The position numbers were made by a program, and so were the translations under genes. DNA of 64,000 nt. It comes from RGIG8748 sp045606045. Lineage in GTDB: Bacteria; Bacillota; Clostridia; UMGS1810. Location: positions 19,727-83,726 of the forward strand of contig JAZURE010000018.1 in assembly GCA_045606045.1 (NCBI GenBank), read 5' to 3'. The notes under the pieces are model-generated. The model was not told where the DNA came from, did no database searches, and was given only the letters and a program-made list of their open reading frames with translations. Below, one piece after another: positions 1 through 8,547 of the stretch (positions within the stretch are counted from its first letter, which is position 1; every line of letters starts with the position of its first letter).

Positions 1-1
1 C

Positions 2-952
2 AAGGATTTTGAAACAGGCTCTTACGAAACTATGCGTGTTACTGTGTATGACGGCAATTCATATGCGGATATAGACAGGGTACAGGAATTTTCCTCATGC
101 ATCGTGTCCTTGGAGCGTAAAAGCGCAGTATATGATGCATTAAGCTCGGACAATGCACCAAGACTTAATATGAAAGACTTGTTTGAGCTTTGCAAAAGGG
201 CAAGGGAGTACCTTTATAAGCACGACTGGGTCACTATGGCAGATTTCCTGATTAGCGGCACAGACATATCGTTCAGATGCCGTTCTGTAAAAAGCGGAAT
301 ATACTCTCCCATAGATATACGCACGGTCTACGATACTGAGAGACAACATATGTACAAGCTGTGCTTTGAGGATGATTCGAGTTATTTATGCTTGTCTGCA
401 AGGTGTCATGTAGCAAACTATTGCCTTAAGATGCTTTTAGGTTTAGAGGACGATGTGTTCGGCATATCGGGCAGGGGAGTGTATATGGATGCTTCGCTTA
501 TAAAAGCAAAGAGTTCATATGCCGCAAAGATAAGAAAATCTGATTGTAAAGATGCTGTCTTTAGTCCGTGCACACATTCTCACATGGAGCTTATATCTGA
601 CTTTCGTTCCCTTAAGCTGTGCGCTTTGAAGAAAATAAAACAATCTTATTTCAAAGGCAAATCATTGGAAGAGCTTTCCTTGGAGATTATGGAAGATGAA
701 TACATAAAAAGTGCATCACATGAATTTACCGATAAGCTTTTGGAATATCTTGTAAACTACGATTTTTGTTTTGATGCAAAATCACACATTAAGTATATAA
801 GTATTTACGATGCACTCTATCTTATGATGGATACAGGTGCCTCGGAGGATATTGGCAAAAGAGCTGCAGCCTTAAGCGCAAACATGAAACTAAGAAAAAA
901 GCTGCCCTGTGCAGATTGCTATGACGGCATGGGCAGGGCATATAATATGTAA
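2..952 (+). CDS. Protein of unknown function, 5' end cut by window edge
   Basis: The frame is open to the left edge (no stop between base 2 and the first ATG at 32), so this is probably the C-terminal 316 or so residues of a longer protein rather than a gene starting at 32. I do not recognise the family. The visible part is Cys-rich (about a dozen cysteines, ending in a PCADC motif) and has no clear membrane segment, Walker motif or radical-SAM CxxxCxxC. It ends 14 bases before the PqqD-like gene, so it is probably the upstream gene of the same peptide-maturation operon, where a modifying enzyme or nucleotidyltransferase would be expected. That role is inferred from position only. Confidence 0.6.
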   Translation, partial: KDFETGSYETMRVTVYDGNSYADIDRVQEFSSCIVSLERKSAVYDALSSDNAPRLNMKDLFELCKRAREYLYKHDWVTMADFLISGTDISFRCRSVKSGIYSPIDIRTVYDTERQHMYKLCFEDDSSYLCLSARCHVANYCLKMLLGLEDDVFGISGRGVYMDASLIKAKSSYAAKIRKSDCKDAVFSPCTHSHMELISDFRSLKLCALKKIKQSYFKGKSLEELSLEIMEDEYIKSASHEFTDKLLEYLVNYDFCFDAKSHIKYISIYDALYLMMDTGASEDIGKRAAALSANMKLRKKLPCADCYDGMGRAYNM

Positions 953-966
953 GAGAGGTATATATA

Positions 967-1233
967 ATGAAAGCAAAAAACGGATTCAGTATAAAGGAAG
1001 TTGCAGGCAGCTTTGTAATAGTGCCTGTGGGCGAGAGACTTGTGGATTTTTCCGCTATGATTACCGTAAATGAAACGGGAGCATTTTTGTGGGAAAAGCT
1101 TCAGGACGATATAAGTGCGGATGCTCTTACTGAGGCACTCTGCAATGAGTACGATGTAGATGAAGATACAGCCAGAGCAGATGTGGCTGAATTCACACAG
1201 GTGCTCATTGCCAAGAAGGTAATAGAAGAATGA
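967..1233 (+). CDS. PqqD-like peptide chaperone (RRE domain)
   Basis: An 88-residue protein with the look of a stand-alone PqqD/RiPP-recognition-element domain. Hallmarks are an N-terminal beta region, a hydrophobic turn containing NETGAFLWEKL near residues 37-47, and C-terminal helices with many acidic residues ending in FTQVLIAKKVI. Such domains bind the leader of a ribosomally made peptide and hand it to a modifying enzyme. The start is the ATG after GAGAGG. Its stop overlaps the start of the peptidase gene (ATGA), implying translational coupling. The candidate partner is the 56-residue peptide at 4131, which has a YxxP leader motif. The family call is good; the partner is inference. Confidence 0.85.
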   Translation: MKAKNGFSIKEVAGSFVIVPVGERLVDFSAMITVNETGAFLWEKLQDDISADALTEALCNEYDVDEDTARADVAEFTQVLIAKKVIEE

Positions 1234-1700
1234 TAATAAACGAAAATGCCAACTACAGCGAAAAGGATGTAATGCCGCTTGTGGAGGAGTGCCTTGCATG
1301 CGGGATGGATGTAAGAATGAAGGTATCGGGCATAAGCATGACACCCATACTCCATAACATCAAGGATTCTGTAGTTCTCACCAAAACGGACAGGGTAAAA
1401 AAGTACGATATTGTACTTTACAAAAGGACAAACGGCAAGTACATACTTCACAGAATAATAGGAAGAAAAAAAGGCGCCTTTGTTATGGCGGGGGATTTTG
1501 AAACCGAAAAGGAATACCCCGTGTATGAGGATATGATTATAGCAAAGGTCACTTCGTTTTGTCGTAATGGTAAGGACTACAAGCCCGAGGATATTGTAAT
1601 AAGGCTCTATTCGGTGATATGGGTTTTGGTGTTCCCTGTAAGACAATGGATTTTGTATATGCTTAATTGTATTAGGAGGATTTTCCATGGGAAGAGGTAG
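1230..1700 (+). CDS. S26-type signal-peptidase-like serine peptidase
   Basis: A 156-residue protein of the S24/S26 (LexA/signal peptidase I) fold. It carries the nucleophile motif SGISMTP near residues 34-40, a hydrophobic strand KYDIVLYKR, and YILHRIIG, where a His takes the position of the catalytic Lys, as in ER/SipW-type signal peptidases. The C-terminus is hydrophobic (about residues 125-147), which suggests membrane anchoring. It overlaps the PqqD gene by 4 bases and the ABC gene by 14. In RiPP loci such proteases can remove leaders, but it could equally process the secreted protein at 3468. Neither substrate is shown by the sequence. Confidence 0.8.
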   Translation: MIINENANYSEKDVMPLVEECLACGMDVRMKVSGISMTPILHNIKDSVVLTKTDRVKKYDIVLYKRTNGKYILHRIIGRKKGAFVMAGDFETEKEYPVYEDMIIAKVTSFCRNGKDYKPEDIVIRLYSVIWVLVFPVRQWILYMLNCIRRIFHGKR

Positions 1701-3333
1701 GATGCAAGCGGCAAAATGGCTCTTAAAAAATGCAAGACTTATTTTGTGGCAGATGCTTTTGCTTTCGGCTTTGGGAATTTTAATATCTTACATATCGGTA
1801 CGGTTTGCTCTTGCAAGCCGTGATTTGCTTGATTGTGCAACAGGTAATTTTGACGGAAACTTTAAAGGATGTATAATTACCATTGCGTTTCTTCTTGTAG
1901 CGGATATAACTGTGCAGAGTATATACAACATACTCTCTGTGCGTCTTGGCTCTCTGTACAAGAACAGTATGCAGAAAAAGCTTTTTAAAGATGTGCTTGG
2001 GGCGGATTTTGCTTCGCTCTCCGAATATCATTCGGGCGAGGTTATAAACAGACTTACAAAGGATGTTTCCCTTGTAAGCTCTAACATAGTGGATTTTGTG
2101 CCAAATGCCGTAATACTTATATCGGGAGTTATAATGAGCTTTTGGGCGCTTTTTGTAATAGATGCATCGCTCTCTGTTATCTGCATTGCTCTTGGACCTG
2201 TGGTGCTTGCAGGCTCTGTTTTCTACGGAAGAAGGGTTAAAAGACTTCATAAGGATTGCTTGGAGAGTGACGGGAAAATCCTATCCTTTATGCATGAGGG
2301 CATACAAAATCTTCTTATTATAAAGGCATTTCGCAAGGAGAAGAAGTTTGGTACTTTGGCTTCAAAGCTCCAGAGGGAGAATTACAAGCTCAACATGAAG
2401 GTCGGATATATAAGTCTTCTTGTAAATGTTCTTTACTTTCTGGCACTTACGGCGGCATATTACTTTGCTGTGGCATGGTGTGCGTATAAGATTCATAAGG
2501 GTATCATGACTGTGGGTGCATTTGCCGCAGTAATACAGCTTGTTGGCTCGGTGCAAGCACCGTTTAGGGAAATATCGGGCATGTTTTCCAAGTTCTTTTC
2601 AACATGTGCCTCGGCAGAGCGTATAATGGAGATGGAAAGCCTTAAGAAGGATTCATCCGAAAAAGTGCATATATCCCACTTTGAGGGCATAGAAGTTAAT
2701 GGAGTGGATTTCTCCTATGGCGAAGAACAAGTGCTTAAAGACGCCTCACTCACCATTCAAAAAGGCGATATAATGGTAGTAACAGGAGGTTCGGGCATAG
2801 GCAAGAGCACACTCTTTAAGCTCCTTATGGGCATATATTCACCCGACAGGGGAGATATGTACATATATAATAGTAAAGAAAAGGTAAAGCTCGGTTCTCA
2901 TACCCGAAGTGCCTTTTCGTATGTTCCGCAGGGCAATATGATAGTATCGGGCACCATTGCGGAAAATATATCATTTTTTGATGACAATGCCGACATGGCA
3001 AGGGTGGAAGAAGCGGCAAGAACGGCATGCATATATGATTACATATCCACTCTGCCCGAGGGTATGAACACCGCCATCGGCGAGGGTGGTCTGGGTCTTA
3101 GCGAGGGGCAGGCGCAGCGCCTTGCAATAGCAAGGGCACTTTACGAAAATGCCCCCGTAATCCTCATGGACGAAGCCACAAGCGCATTGGATGAGGACAC
3201 GGAAACAAAGGTATTGGAGAGCATAAAATCGATTGGCGGAAAGACCTGCATAATAATAACTCACAGACCCAAAGCACTCGATATTGCAAATAAGCATTTG
3301 CATATAGAAAACAAGCATATACAGATTGTCTAA
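1687..3333 (+). CDS. ABC exporter, fused membrane and ATPase domains
   Basis: A 548-residue type IV (ABCB-like) exporter half-transporter. About six membrane segments occupy residues 15-290, followed by a nucleotide-binding domain with Walker A GGSGIGKST, signature LSEGQ, Walker B VILMDEATSALD and the switch His in ITHR. No N-terminal C39 peptidase domain is present, so leader cleavage would need another protease, and the overlapping S26-like gene is a natural candidate. The ribosome site AGGAGG lies just upstream of the ATG. It is the last gene of the operon. Its likely cargo is the peptide or protein made from the unit at 3395-4405 (inference). Confidence 0.9.
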   Translation: MGRGRMQAAKWLLKNARLILWQMLLLSALGILISYISVRFALASRDLLDCATGNFDGNFKGCIITIAFLLVADITVQSIYNILSVRLGSLYKNSMQKKLFKDVLGADFASLSEYHSGEVINRLTKDVSLVSSNIVDFVPNAVILISGVIMSFWALFVIDASLSVICIALGPVVLAGSVFYGRRVKRLHKDCLESDGKILSFMHEGIQNLLIIKAFRKEKKFGTLASKLQRENYKLNMKVGYISLLVNVLYFLALTAAYYFAVAWCAYKIHKGIMTVGAFAAVIQLVGSVQAPFREISGMFSKFFSTCASAERIMEMESLKKDSSEKVHISHFEGIEVNGVDFSYGEEQVLKDASLTIQKGDIMVVTGGSGIGKSTLFKLLMGIYSPDRGDMYIYNSKEKVKLGSHTRSAFSYVPQGNMIVSGTIAENISFFDDNADMARVEEAARTACIYDYISTLPEGMNTAIGEGGLGLSEGQAQRLAIARALYENAPVILMDEATSALDEDTETKVLESIKSIGGKTCIIITHRPKALDIANKHLHIENKHIQIV

Positions 3334-3394
3334 AATGCACAACGAAAAGCCGTTTTAATTGTACTAATTTAAGGATAAAAATTAAAAATTTGTA

Positions 3395-3423
3395 TTGACA
3401 AGCAAGATTTACTTTGTTATAAT
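3395..3423 (+). promoter_or_regulatory. Perfect-consensus sigma-A promoter
   Basis: TTGACA at 3395-3400 and TATAAT at 3418-3423 with a 17-base spacer, the full consensus. It drives the secreted protein and precursor peptide separately from the export genes upstream, as expected where precursor is needed in large excess over its processing enzymes. Confidence 0.9.
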
Positions 3424-3467
3424 TATTACAACAATCAGTATATTAAATGAAGGAGATGTGTGACAAA

Positions 3468-4112
3468 ATGAAAATAAAGTTTTCAAAAACTTTAGCAATT
3501 GCTTGCATTTTATGCATGACTTTTGCAACCTTAACTGCTTTTGCTGACGTTACAGTAACAACCACCACTACATACGATTTCGAAGCTGCTGCTGATGCTG
3601 ATATGACTATCACAACCACAGTTGCAGGACTCGAAAATAATGGTGAAATTACTTACTATGTAGAAAATGAAGATGGTATAGTTTATATCGATCAGACTAC
3701 AGCAGCAAGCAAAACTGCTACCTTTACTTTCGTAGCTGCTACAAATGCTGTTCTCAAAGCTACAGCTAAGCATGGTTCTGATAAAGGCTATGCGTTCCCT
3801 ACTTTTACTTTCAAAGCAGGTGCTAACTATTTAACACAGGGTACTCCTGGAGTTGCGAAGGTTCCTAATGCTTGGGGTGTTCCTAACGCAGGCGAAACTA
3901 AGATTACCGATGATGGCGGTTATATATTCCAGGGTATAGTATCTGGTACTGGTGCTGAGTATGGTGTTCAGATTGAAGGATACGATAAGCCTTTCCTTGC
4001 TAAAGGTTGTAATGTAGATGGCACATTCGTTGTAATTATCGATGGTATAAGTGCTGACGATGCTGCAAAGGCTGTTCCATATCCTGCTGAAAAAGTTGCA
4101 GCACAGAATTAA
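3468..4112 (+). CDS. Secreted Thr/Ala-rich protein, unknown function
   Basis: A 214-residue protein with a classical signal peptide (MKIKFSK then a hydrophobic core, cleavage near AFA-DV at about residue 27). The mature part is rich in Thr, Ala and Gly, starting with TVTTTTT, with no recognised domain. ATGs at 3447, 3456 and 3468 are in frame; 3468 is preferred because AGGAG at 3451-3455 lies upstream of it and the signal peptide begins there. Codon choice is unlike its neighbours: many GCT and other T-ending codons, as in the HU gene at 12148, suggesting strong expression. It shares its promoter and terminator with the small peptide that follows 18 bases later. It may be a surface or companion protein of the peptide system, but no function is assigned. 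Confidence 0.75.
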   Translation: MKIKFSKTLAIACILCMTFATLTAFADVTVTTTTTYDFEAAADADMTITTTVAGLENNGEITYYVENEDGIVYIDQTTAASKTATFTFVAATNAVLKATAKHGSDKGYAFPTFTFKAGANYLTQGTPGVAKVPNAWGVPNAGETKITDDGGYIFQGIVSGTGAEYGVQIEGYDKPFLAKGCNVDGTFVVIIDGISADDAAKAVPYPAEKVAAQN

Positions 4113-4130
4113 GAAGAGGAGGAGATTACA

Positions 4131-4301
4131 ATGAAGAAATATACAAAACCCGCAATTCAGGTTGTAGAATTGTCTGTTAAGGAATCTCTTTCCGCACTTC
4201 CTACAGGTTTTCAGAGACTTGGAATGAAATCCCTTAGCGGTGCTGCCCGCAAGAATATCACTATTTACAAGACAGCTTCTAATGCTAGCGTAAATAGCTG
4301 A
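4131..4301 (+). CDS. RiPP-like precursor peptide (56 aa)
   Basis: A 56-residue ORF with a strong ribosome site (AAGAGGAGGAG, 6-7 bases before ATG). The N-terminus MKKYTKPAIQVVEL has the YxxP-type motif typical of leaders read by PqqD-like domains. The C-terminal half (from about LPTGFQRL on) is basic, rich in Ser/Ala/Asn, has no Cys, Asp or Glu, and ends in a C-terminal Ser. There is no Asp or Glu at positions 7-9 after TG, so a canonical lasso ring is unlikely. It shares a consensus promoter with the secreted protein upstream and is followed by a terminator. The precursor role is inferred from leader motif, size and neighbours; the modification type is unknown. Confidence 0.6.
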   Translation: MKKYTKPAIQVVELSVKESLSALPTGFQRLGMKSLSGAARKNITIYKTASNASVNS

Positions 4302-4371
4302 GAATCGAAAACATTAAATTAGTTTAAAATGAATTTTTCAAAGCAGTTAAATTCAATTTAATATCTGAGGT

Positions 4372-4406
4372 AAAAGAGATTGGCGACGGCCAGTCTCTTT
4401 TATTTT
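4372..4406 (+). terminator. Intrinsic terminator after precursor unit
   Basis: AAAAGAGA (4372-4379) pairs with TCTCTTTT (4394-4401), with an inner TGGC/GCCA helix and a following T-rich tract. It closes the promoter-3395 transcription unit. Confidence 0.8.
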
Positions 4407-4408
4407 GT

Positions 4409-4473
4409 GTGCCGCTTGGGGAAGTATGCCGCTTGGGGACGTATGCCGCTTGGGGACGTACATTTTTTGGCAC
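4409..4473. repeat. Triple 17-bp tandem repeat in a GTGCC...GGCAC element
   Basis: Three units of TGCCGCTTGGGGACGTA (first with AAGTA at its end) lie at 4410-4426, 4427-4443 and 4444-4460, followed by a tail ending in GGCAC at 4469-4473 that pairs with GTGCC at 4409-4413. A single-unit relative lies at 61047-61074. The form resembles REP-like palindromes dispersed in clostridial genomes. The 4302-4616 gap otherwise holds the terminator above and the promoter at 4528. Confidence 0.7.
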
Positions 4474-4527
4474 TATTCCCGCTGCGTTATTTGAGAACAA
4501 ACAATTTCTTTTATTTTGATGTAATAG

Positions 4528-4556
4528 TTGAAAAAGAATATAAATTATGTTACAAT
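4528..4556 (+). promoter_or_regulatory. Promoter of the PHP gene
   Basis: TTGAAA at 4528-4533 and TACAAT at 4551-4556, 17-base spacer. It supports the start of the PHP protein at 4617 rather than any upstream in-frame ATG. Confidence 0.7.
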
Positions 4557-4616
4557 ACACATAGTAATACCATAATTGATACACAGGGTTTTCATGCTCA
4601 TATATGCGAGGTAGAT

Positions 4617-5423
4617 ATGTTATCTAATTTACACACACATACAAATTTTTGCGACGGTAAGAGTACTCCCGAGGAGATAGTATTAAGCGCTATAGATATG
4701 GGCTTTTGTTCCATAGGTTTTTCGGGTCATGGATATACAGATTTCGACAAAAGCTACTGCATGACGGATACAAACGGCTATATAAACCAAATAAAAGCAT
4801 TAAAAGAAAAATACCAAGATAAAATACAGATTTATCTTGGTGTTGAGGAAGACATAGCGCAATATGTTTGCAGAGAGAACTTTGATTACATAATAGGCTC
4901 CTCGCACTACTTTAACATAGACGGCAAGCTCCATCCTATAGATTTGAGCGCGGAGTATTTTAAAAAATGTATAGAATTATTTGGGGAAGATGTAAAAACT
5001 CTTTCCGAGAATTACTACAGTAATTTCTGCGACTACATTATCTGTCGCAAACCCGATATCATAGGTCACTTTGACCTTATAACAAAGTTCGATGAGACAG
5101 ACGGCATGGGGTACTTCCTAAATAACTCCGACTATATTGAGATTGCGGAGAAATATCTCAAAATTGCTCTCAAAAGTGAGTGCATATTTGAAGTAAACAC
5201 GGGTGCGATATCGCGTGGTTACAGGACAAATCCGTACCCTCAGGAGAATCTTTTGCACATTCTTAAGGAAAGTGATGCTAAAATCATGCTCACCTCGGAT
5301 AGTCATAGTGCAGATACATTGTGCTTTGGTTTTGACCAGACGAGGTCTTTGTTAAAAGACATAGGTTTCTCGTATGTTTATGTACTTTATGACGGCAAAT
5401 TTCAAAAACAACTTATAGAATAA
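4617..5423 (+). CDS. PHP-domain phosphatase (histidinol-phosphatase type)
   Basis: A 268-residue metallophosphoesterase of the PHP superfamily. It begins MLSNLHTHTNFCDG with the metal-binding HxH motif, then SGHGYTDF, GVEEDI, GSSHYF, HFDLITKF, EVNTGA and TSDSHSAD, the usual order of metal ligands in HisJ/HisK-type histidinol-phosphatases. The family hydrolyses histidinol phosphate in histidine synthesis, but many paralogues act on other phosphoesters and no his gene lies nearby. The start at 4617 follows GAGG and a promoter at 4528; the upstream in-frame extension runs through the tandem repeat and is not credible. Confidence 0.85.
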   Translation: MLSNLHTHTNFCDGKSTPEEIVLSAIDMGFCSIGFSGHGYTDFDKSYCMTDTNGYINQIKALKEKYQDKIQIYLGVEEDIAQYVCRENFDYIIGSSHYFNIDGKLHPIDLSAEYFKKCIELFGEDVKTLSENYYSNFCDYIICRKPDIIGHFDLITKFDETDGMGYFLNNSDYIEIAEKYLKIALKSECIFEVNTGAISRGYRTNPYPQENLLHILKESDAKIMLTSDSHSADTLCFGFDQTRSLLKDIGFSYVYVLYDGKFQKQLIE

Positions 5424-5443
5424 GCAATGTATAGGAGACACAC

Positions 5444-6547
5444 ATGGATAATAATGCACTTATAGATACATACAGAAAAAAGCTCACCAATCTTCACGCT
5501 GTCACTGTCTTTATCGTACTTTTGATGGAGATAATAGTCTACATACTTTTTGTAATAAAAGGTAAAGAAACATTAGACATTTCTAATGATTATCTGATAC
5601 TTGCAGTGGTTGTGCCTGCAATACTAAATATTGCAGGGCATATTGTTGCAAGATATATAGGCGGTGTCGAAAGTATAAACGACACCGTAAAAAACGCATC
5701 CATTGTGTATGCGGCAATTTTCACTGCAATAGTAGTATCTGTAGCACATCGGCACTATGTTGTTACATCCTGTGCCTTTGTGTTTCCTATGATACTTTGC
5801 ACATTATTTAACAGCAGACGACTGCTTACACAGACTCTTGCGGCATCTGTTATAGGGCTTGTGGCTACATTTGCACTTGTTGCAGGAGAAATAGGCCTTA
5901 ATATGTCTCTTGTTGTAAACTATATGGTTTTGTGCGGTTTTTTGGCTGTGTCATATTTTTCGGGCTGTGTTACTATAGATAGTTCCGAACTCAACCAATT
6001 TGTTATAGAAAACCAAGCCCTCACAAACAGGCGCTTAAGAGGTAAGCTAAATAAAGACCCCATGACAGACCTCTACAATCACAAGATGTTTCATAAGGTG
6101 CTTGCTAATACAGTTTTCGATGCCAATGAGGGCAATCTTGACTTTTGCCTCGCTATGTTTGATATAGATGATTTTAAGACCATAAACGACACCTACGGTC
6201 ACGATTCGGGCGATGATGTGCTTCTTGCATTATCCAAAATTATAAAAAAGAATTGCAGCCGAGGGGATGTGCCGTTCCGATACGGAGGCGAGGAATTTGC
6301 CATAATAATGAAGGGAAGAGATATCTCTGCAGCACAGAGTATAATGCACACAATACTTACTGAGTTCAGAGTTTCCAAATTTGCTTTTACCAATGAAAGC
6401 CTCTCTTTTTCGTGCGGTATTGCACAACACGAAAAACACATGACAAAAGAAGCGATTTTCGATTTGGCAGATGACGGTATGTATTTTGTCAAAAATAACG
6501 GAAAGAATCAAATATATGTAAACAATAAATTGGAAGTGATAAAGTAA
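5444..6547 (+). CDS. Membrane-bound diguanylate cyclase (GGDEF)
   Basis: A 367-residue protein with about six N-terminal membrane segments (residues 15-185) and a C-terminal GGDEF domain. The catalytic motif reads YGGEEFAII, preceded by DPMTDLYNHKMF and FDIDDFKTINDTYGH, all typical of active diguanylate cyclases making c-di-GMP at the membrane. The inhibitory RxxD site is not intact (SRGD at that place), so product feedback may be absent. Its TAA overlaps the pyruvate kinase ATG by one base, so the two are likely co-translated. Confidence 0.92.
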   Translation: MDNNALIDTYRKKLTNLHAVTVFIVLLMEIIVYILFVIKGKETLDISNDYLILAVVVPAILNIAGHIVARYIGGVESINDTVKNASIVYAAIFTAIVVSVAHRHYVVTSCAFVFPMILCTLFNSRRLLTQTLAASVIGLVATFALVAGEIGLNMSLVVNYMVLCGFLAVSYFSGCVTIDSSELNQFVIENQALTNRRLRGKLNKDPMTDLYNHKMFHKVLANTVFDANEGNLDFCLAMFDIDDFKTINDTYGHDSGDDVLLALSKIIKKNCSRGDVPFRYGGEEFAIIMKGRDISAAQSIMHTILTEFRVSKFAFTNESLSFSCGIAQHEKHMTKEAIFDLADDGMYFVKNNGKNQIYVNNKLEVIK

Positions 6548-7962
6548 TGAGAAAGACAAAAATAATTTGCACCTTAGGCCCTGCCTGCAAGGACGAGGAT
6601 ATATTAAAGAGGATGTGTCTTGCGGGTATGAATGTAGCAAGACTCAATTTTTCGCATGGTACACACGAGGACCACAAGCAAATGATAGAGCTTGTAAAAA
6701 AGGTAAGGCAGTCTCTTAATATACCTGTGGCAATACTGCTCGATACCAAGGGCCCCGAGTACAGAATAAGAACCTTTAAGGACGGTAGGATAAAGCTAAA
6801 TGACGGCGACAAATTCACCTTTACCACAGAGGAAATAATAGGCGATGAGACTATAGTAAGCGTAAACTACAAGGGCCTCATAGACGATATAGAGCCGGGA
6901 GACAGAATTCTTGTAAATAACGGACTTGTGTGCTTTGAGGTGGACTCTCTCTCGGGAAACAAGGCAGAGTGTACGGTTATTACGGGGGGCGAGCTTTCCA
7001 ACCAAAAGAGTATGAGCTTTCCGGGCAAGGTTTTAAAGCAGACATTCTTAAGTGAGCAGGACAAAAGCGACATACTCTTTGGTATAGAAAACGATGTGGA
7101 CTATATTGCCGCATCCTTTGTTTCGTCGAAGCAGGATATAGCGGATATAAAGAACTTCCTCGATGCCAACGGCGGCGAGGATATAGGTATAGTCGCCAAG
7201 ATAGAAAACCGTTCGGGTGTGGACAATATCCGCGAAATTTGCGAAATCTGTGAGGGAGTTATGATTGCCAGAGGTGACCTTGGCGTTGAGATACCCTTTA
7301 AGGAGCTCCCGGCAATTCAGAAAAAACTCACAACCACATGCCGTATGCTTGGTAAACGCATCATAACAGCCACCGAAATGCTCGAATCCATGATATACAA
7401 CCCCAGACCCACAAGAGCCGAGATATCCGATGTGGCAAATGCGGTATACGACGGCACAAGTGCAGTAATGCTCTCGGGCGAGACGGCGGCAGGCAAATAT
7501 CCTGTAGAAACCGTAAAGATAATGTCGGATATATGCGAAGAGACCGAAAATAATATCCATTACAACAAGCGTTTTAACAATACTGATTTTGAAATAAAAA
7601 GCAATATAGATGCCATATCGCACTCGGCGTGTAACATGGCAATCAAGGTAAACGCCAAGGCTATTGCGGTGTGCTCTCTCTCGGGAAAAACTGCAAGACT
7701 TGTATCGAGATTCAGACCCGTTGCCGATATAGTAGGTCTTACCACAAATCCAAAAGTTTGGCGCAAGCTTGCTCTTTCGTGGGGGGTTATGCCCATTCTT
7801 TGTGAGCAGTATCCCTCATCTGAGGTGATGTTCTATGCGGCATCAAAAAAGACACAGGAAATTCTTAAGCTTAATGGCGGCGACAACATCATAATAGTAG
7901 GCGGAACAACAAGCGGTGCATCAGGTCAGACAAATACTTTGCGTTTGGAATGCATATTATAA
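6547..7962 (+). CDS. pyk: Pyruvate kinase
   Basis: Converts phosphoenolpyruvate and ADP to pyruvate and ATP, the last step of glycolysis. The 471-residue length matches the family. Motifs are MRKTKIICTLGPA at the N-terminus, MNVARLNFSHG, the LDTKGPE segment and the active-site stretch IMIARGDLGVEIP/ITATEMLESM with EISDVANAVYDG. The C-terminal domain is complete; the phosphohistidine extension seen in some Bacillus enzymes is absent. It is translationally coupled to the GGDEF gene upstream, with a one-base stop/start overlap. Confidence 0.97.
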   Translation: MRKTKIICTLGPACKDEDILKRMCLAGMNVARLNFSHGTHEDHKQMIELVKKVRQSLNIPVAILLDTKGPEYRIRTFKDGRIKLNDGDKFTFTTEEIIGDETIVSVNYKGLIDDIEPGDRILVNNGLVCFEVDSLSGNKAECTVITGGELSNQKSMSFPGKVLKQTFLSEQDKSDILFGIENDVDYIAASFVSSKQDIADIKNFLDANGGEDIGIVAKIENRSGVDNIREICEICEGVMIARGDLGVEIPFKELPAIQKKLTTTCRMLGKRIITATEMLESMIYNPRPTRAEISDVANAVYDGTSAVMLSGETAAGKYPVETVKIMSDICEETENNIHYNKRFNNTDFEIKSNIDAISHSACNMAIKVNAKAIAVCSLSGKTARLVSRFRPVADIVGLTTNPKVWRKLALSWGVMPILCEQYPSSEVMFYAASKKTQEILKLNGGDNIIIVGGTTSGASGQTNTLRLECIL

Positions 7963-7988
7963 ACGCTTTTAATAAGGAGATGCAAAAG

Positions 7989-8537
7989 ATGAATTGTGAA
8001 AAATGCGAAACCCCATTGGCATATGGCACAAAATACTGCAATACCTGCGGTGAAAAGGTACCCAAGGGCACCGACGATGCCGAGTACAACGATACTGTAT
8101 GGGCAAAGATAGACAAGGTAAAAGATGAATACGACAGCCTCATGTTTAAGAAGATTACAGGCAATATTGTGTTTAAGATTGTAGTTCTTCTGGCGGTGTT
8201 GGGTTACTTTTTCTTTACCATGTACGGACATCTTTCGGGAATTCGTCTTAAAGAGAACAGCGACTATACAATTTCGTACAATACCGAGCTTGACGAATAC
8301 TATATTTCGCCCAAGGGCGCAAAGGCAAATTTGGAAATGTATGCACCCGTAGGTACAGACAAGCTTGTGTTTACCGCCATGATAGGCGAGGAAAAGGCAG
8401 ACGAAAAGAATTTCACCCCTGCCCGGTATGAGAAAGAGGGCTATGAAATAGCAGAGGGTGAGTACGACTATATCGTTGTTAAAGCCATGCGAAATGGCAA
8501 GAAAGCTGACAGTGTTAAAATACTTGTTGTAAAGTAG
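7989..8537 (+). CDS. Zinc-ribbon membrane protein
   Basis: A 182-residue protein starting with a CxxC-x(n)-CxxC zinc ribbon (CEKC ... CNTC, residues 3-22), a charged linker, one membrane segment near residues 62-80 (VVLLAVLGYFFFTMYG), and an outside domain of beta-rich character. The start at 7989 follows AAGGAG; an in-frame upstream start at 7950 would lie inside pyk and is rejected. No catalytic motif is visible. It is followed by a second zinc-ribbon/single-TM protein and appears to be in the same operon. Confidence 0.75.
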   Translation: MNCEKCETPLAYGTKYCNTCGEKVPKGTDDAEYNDTVWAKIDKVKDEYDSLMFKKITGNIVFKIVVLLAVLGYFFFTMYGHLSGIRLKENSDYTISYNTELDEYYISPKGAKANLEMYAPVGTDKLVFTAMIGEEKADEKNFTPARYEKEGYEIAEGEYDYIVVKAMRNGKKADSVKILVVK

Positions 8538-8547
8538 GTAAGATGCC

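Noticed and set aside
4131..4301. Canonical lasso peptide precursor
   Set aside because: There is a TG junction, but no Asp or Glu at ring positions 7-9 and no lasso cyclase in the window.
4380..4616. Upstream in-frame extension of the PHP protein
   Set aside because: It runs through a terminator, the tandem repeat and a promoter; the true start is the ATG at 4617 with its own ribosome site.
5444..6547. Degenerate, inactive GGDEF protein
   Set aside because: The GGEEF motif and substrate-binding residues are intact; only the inhibitory site is missing.
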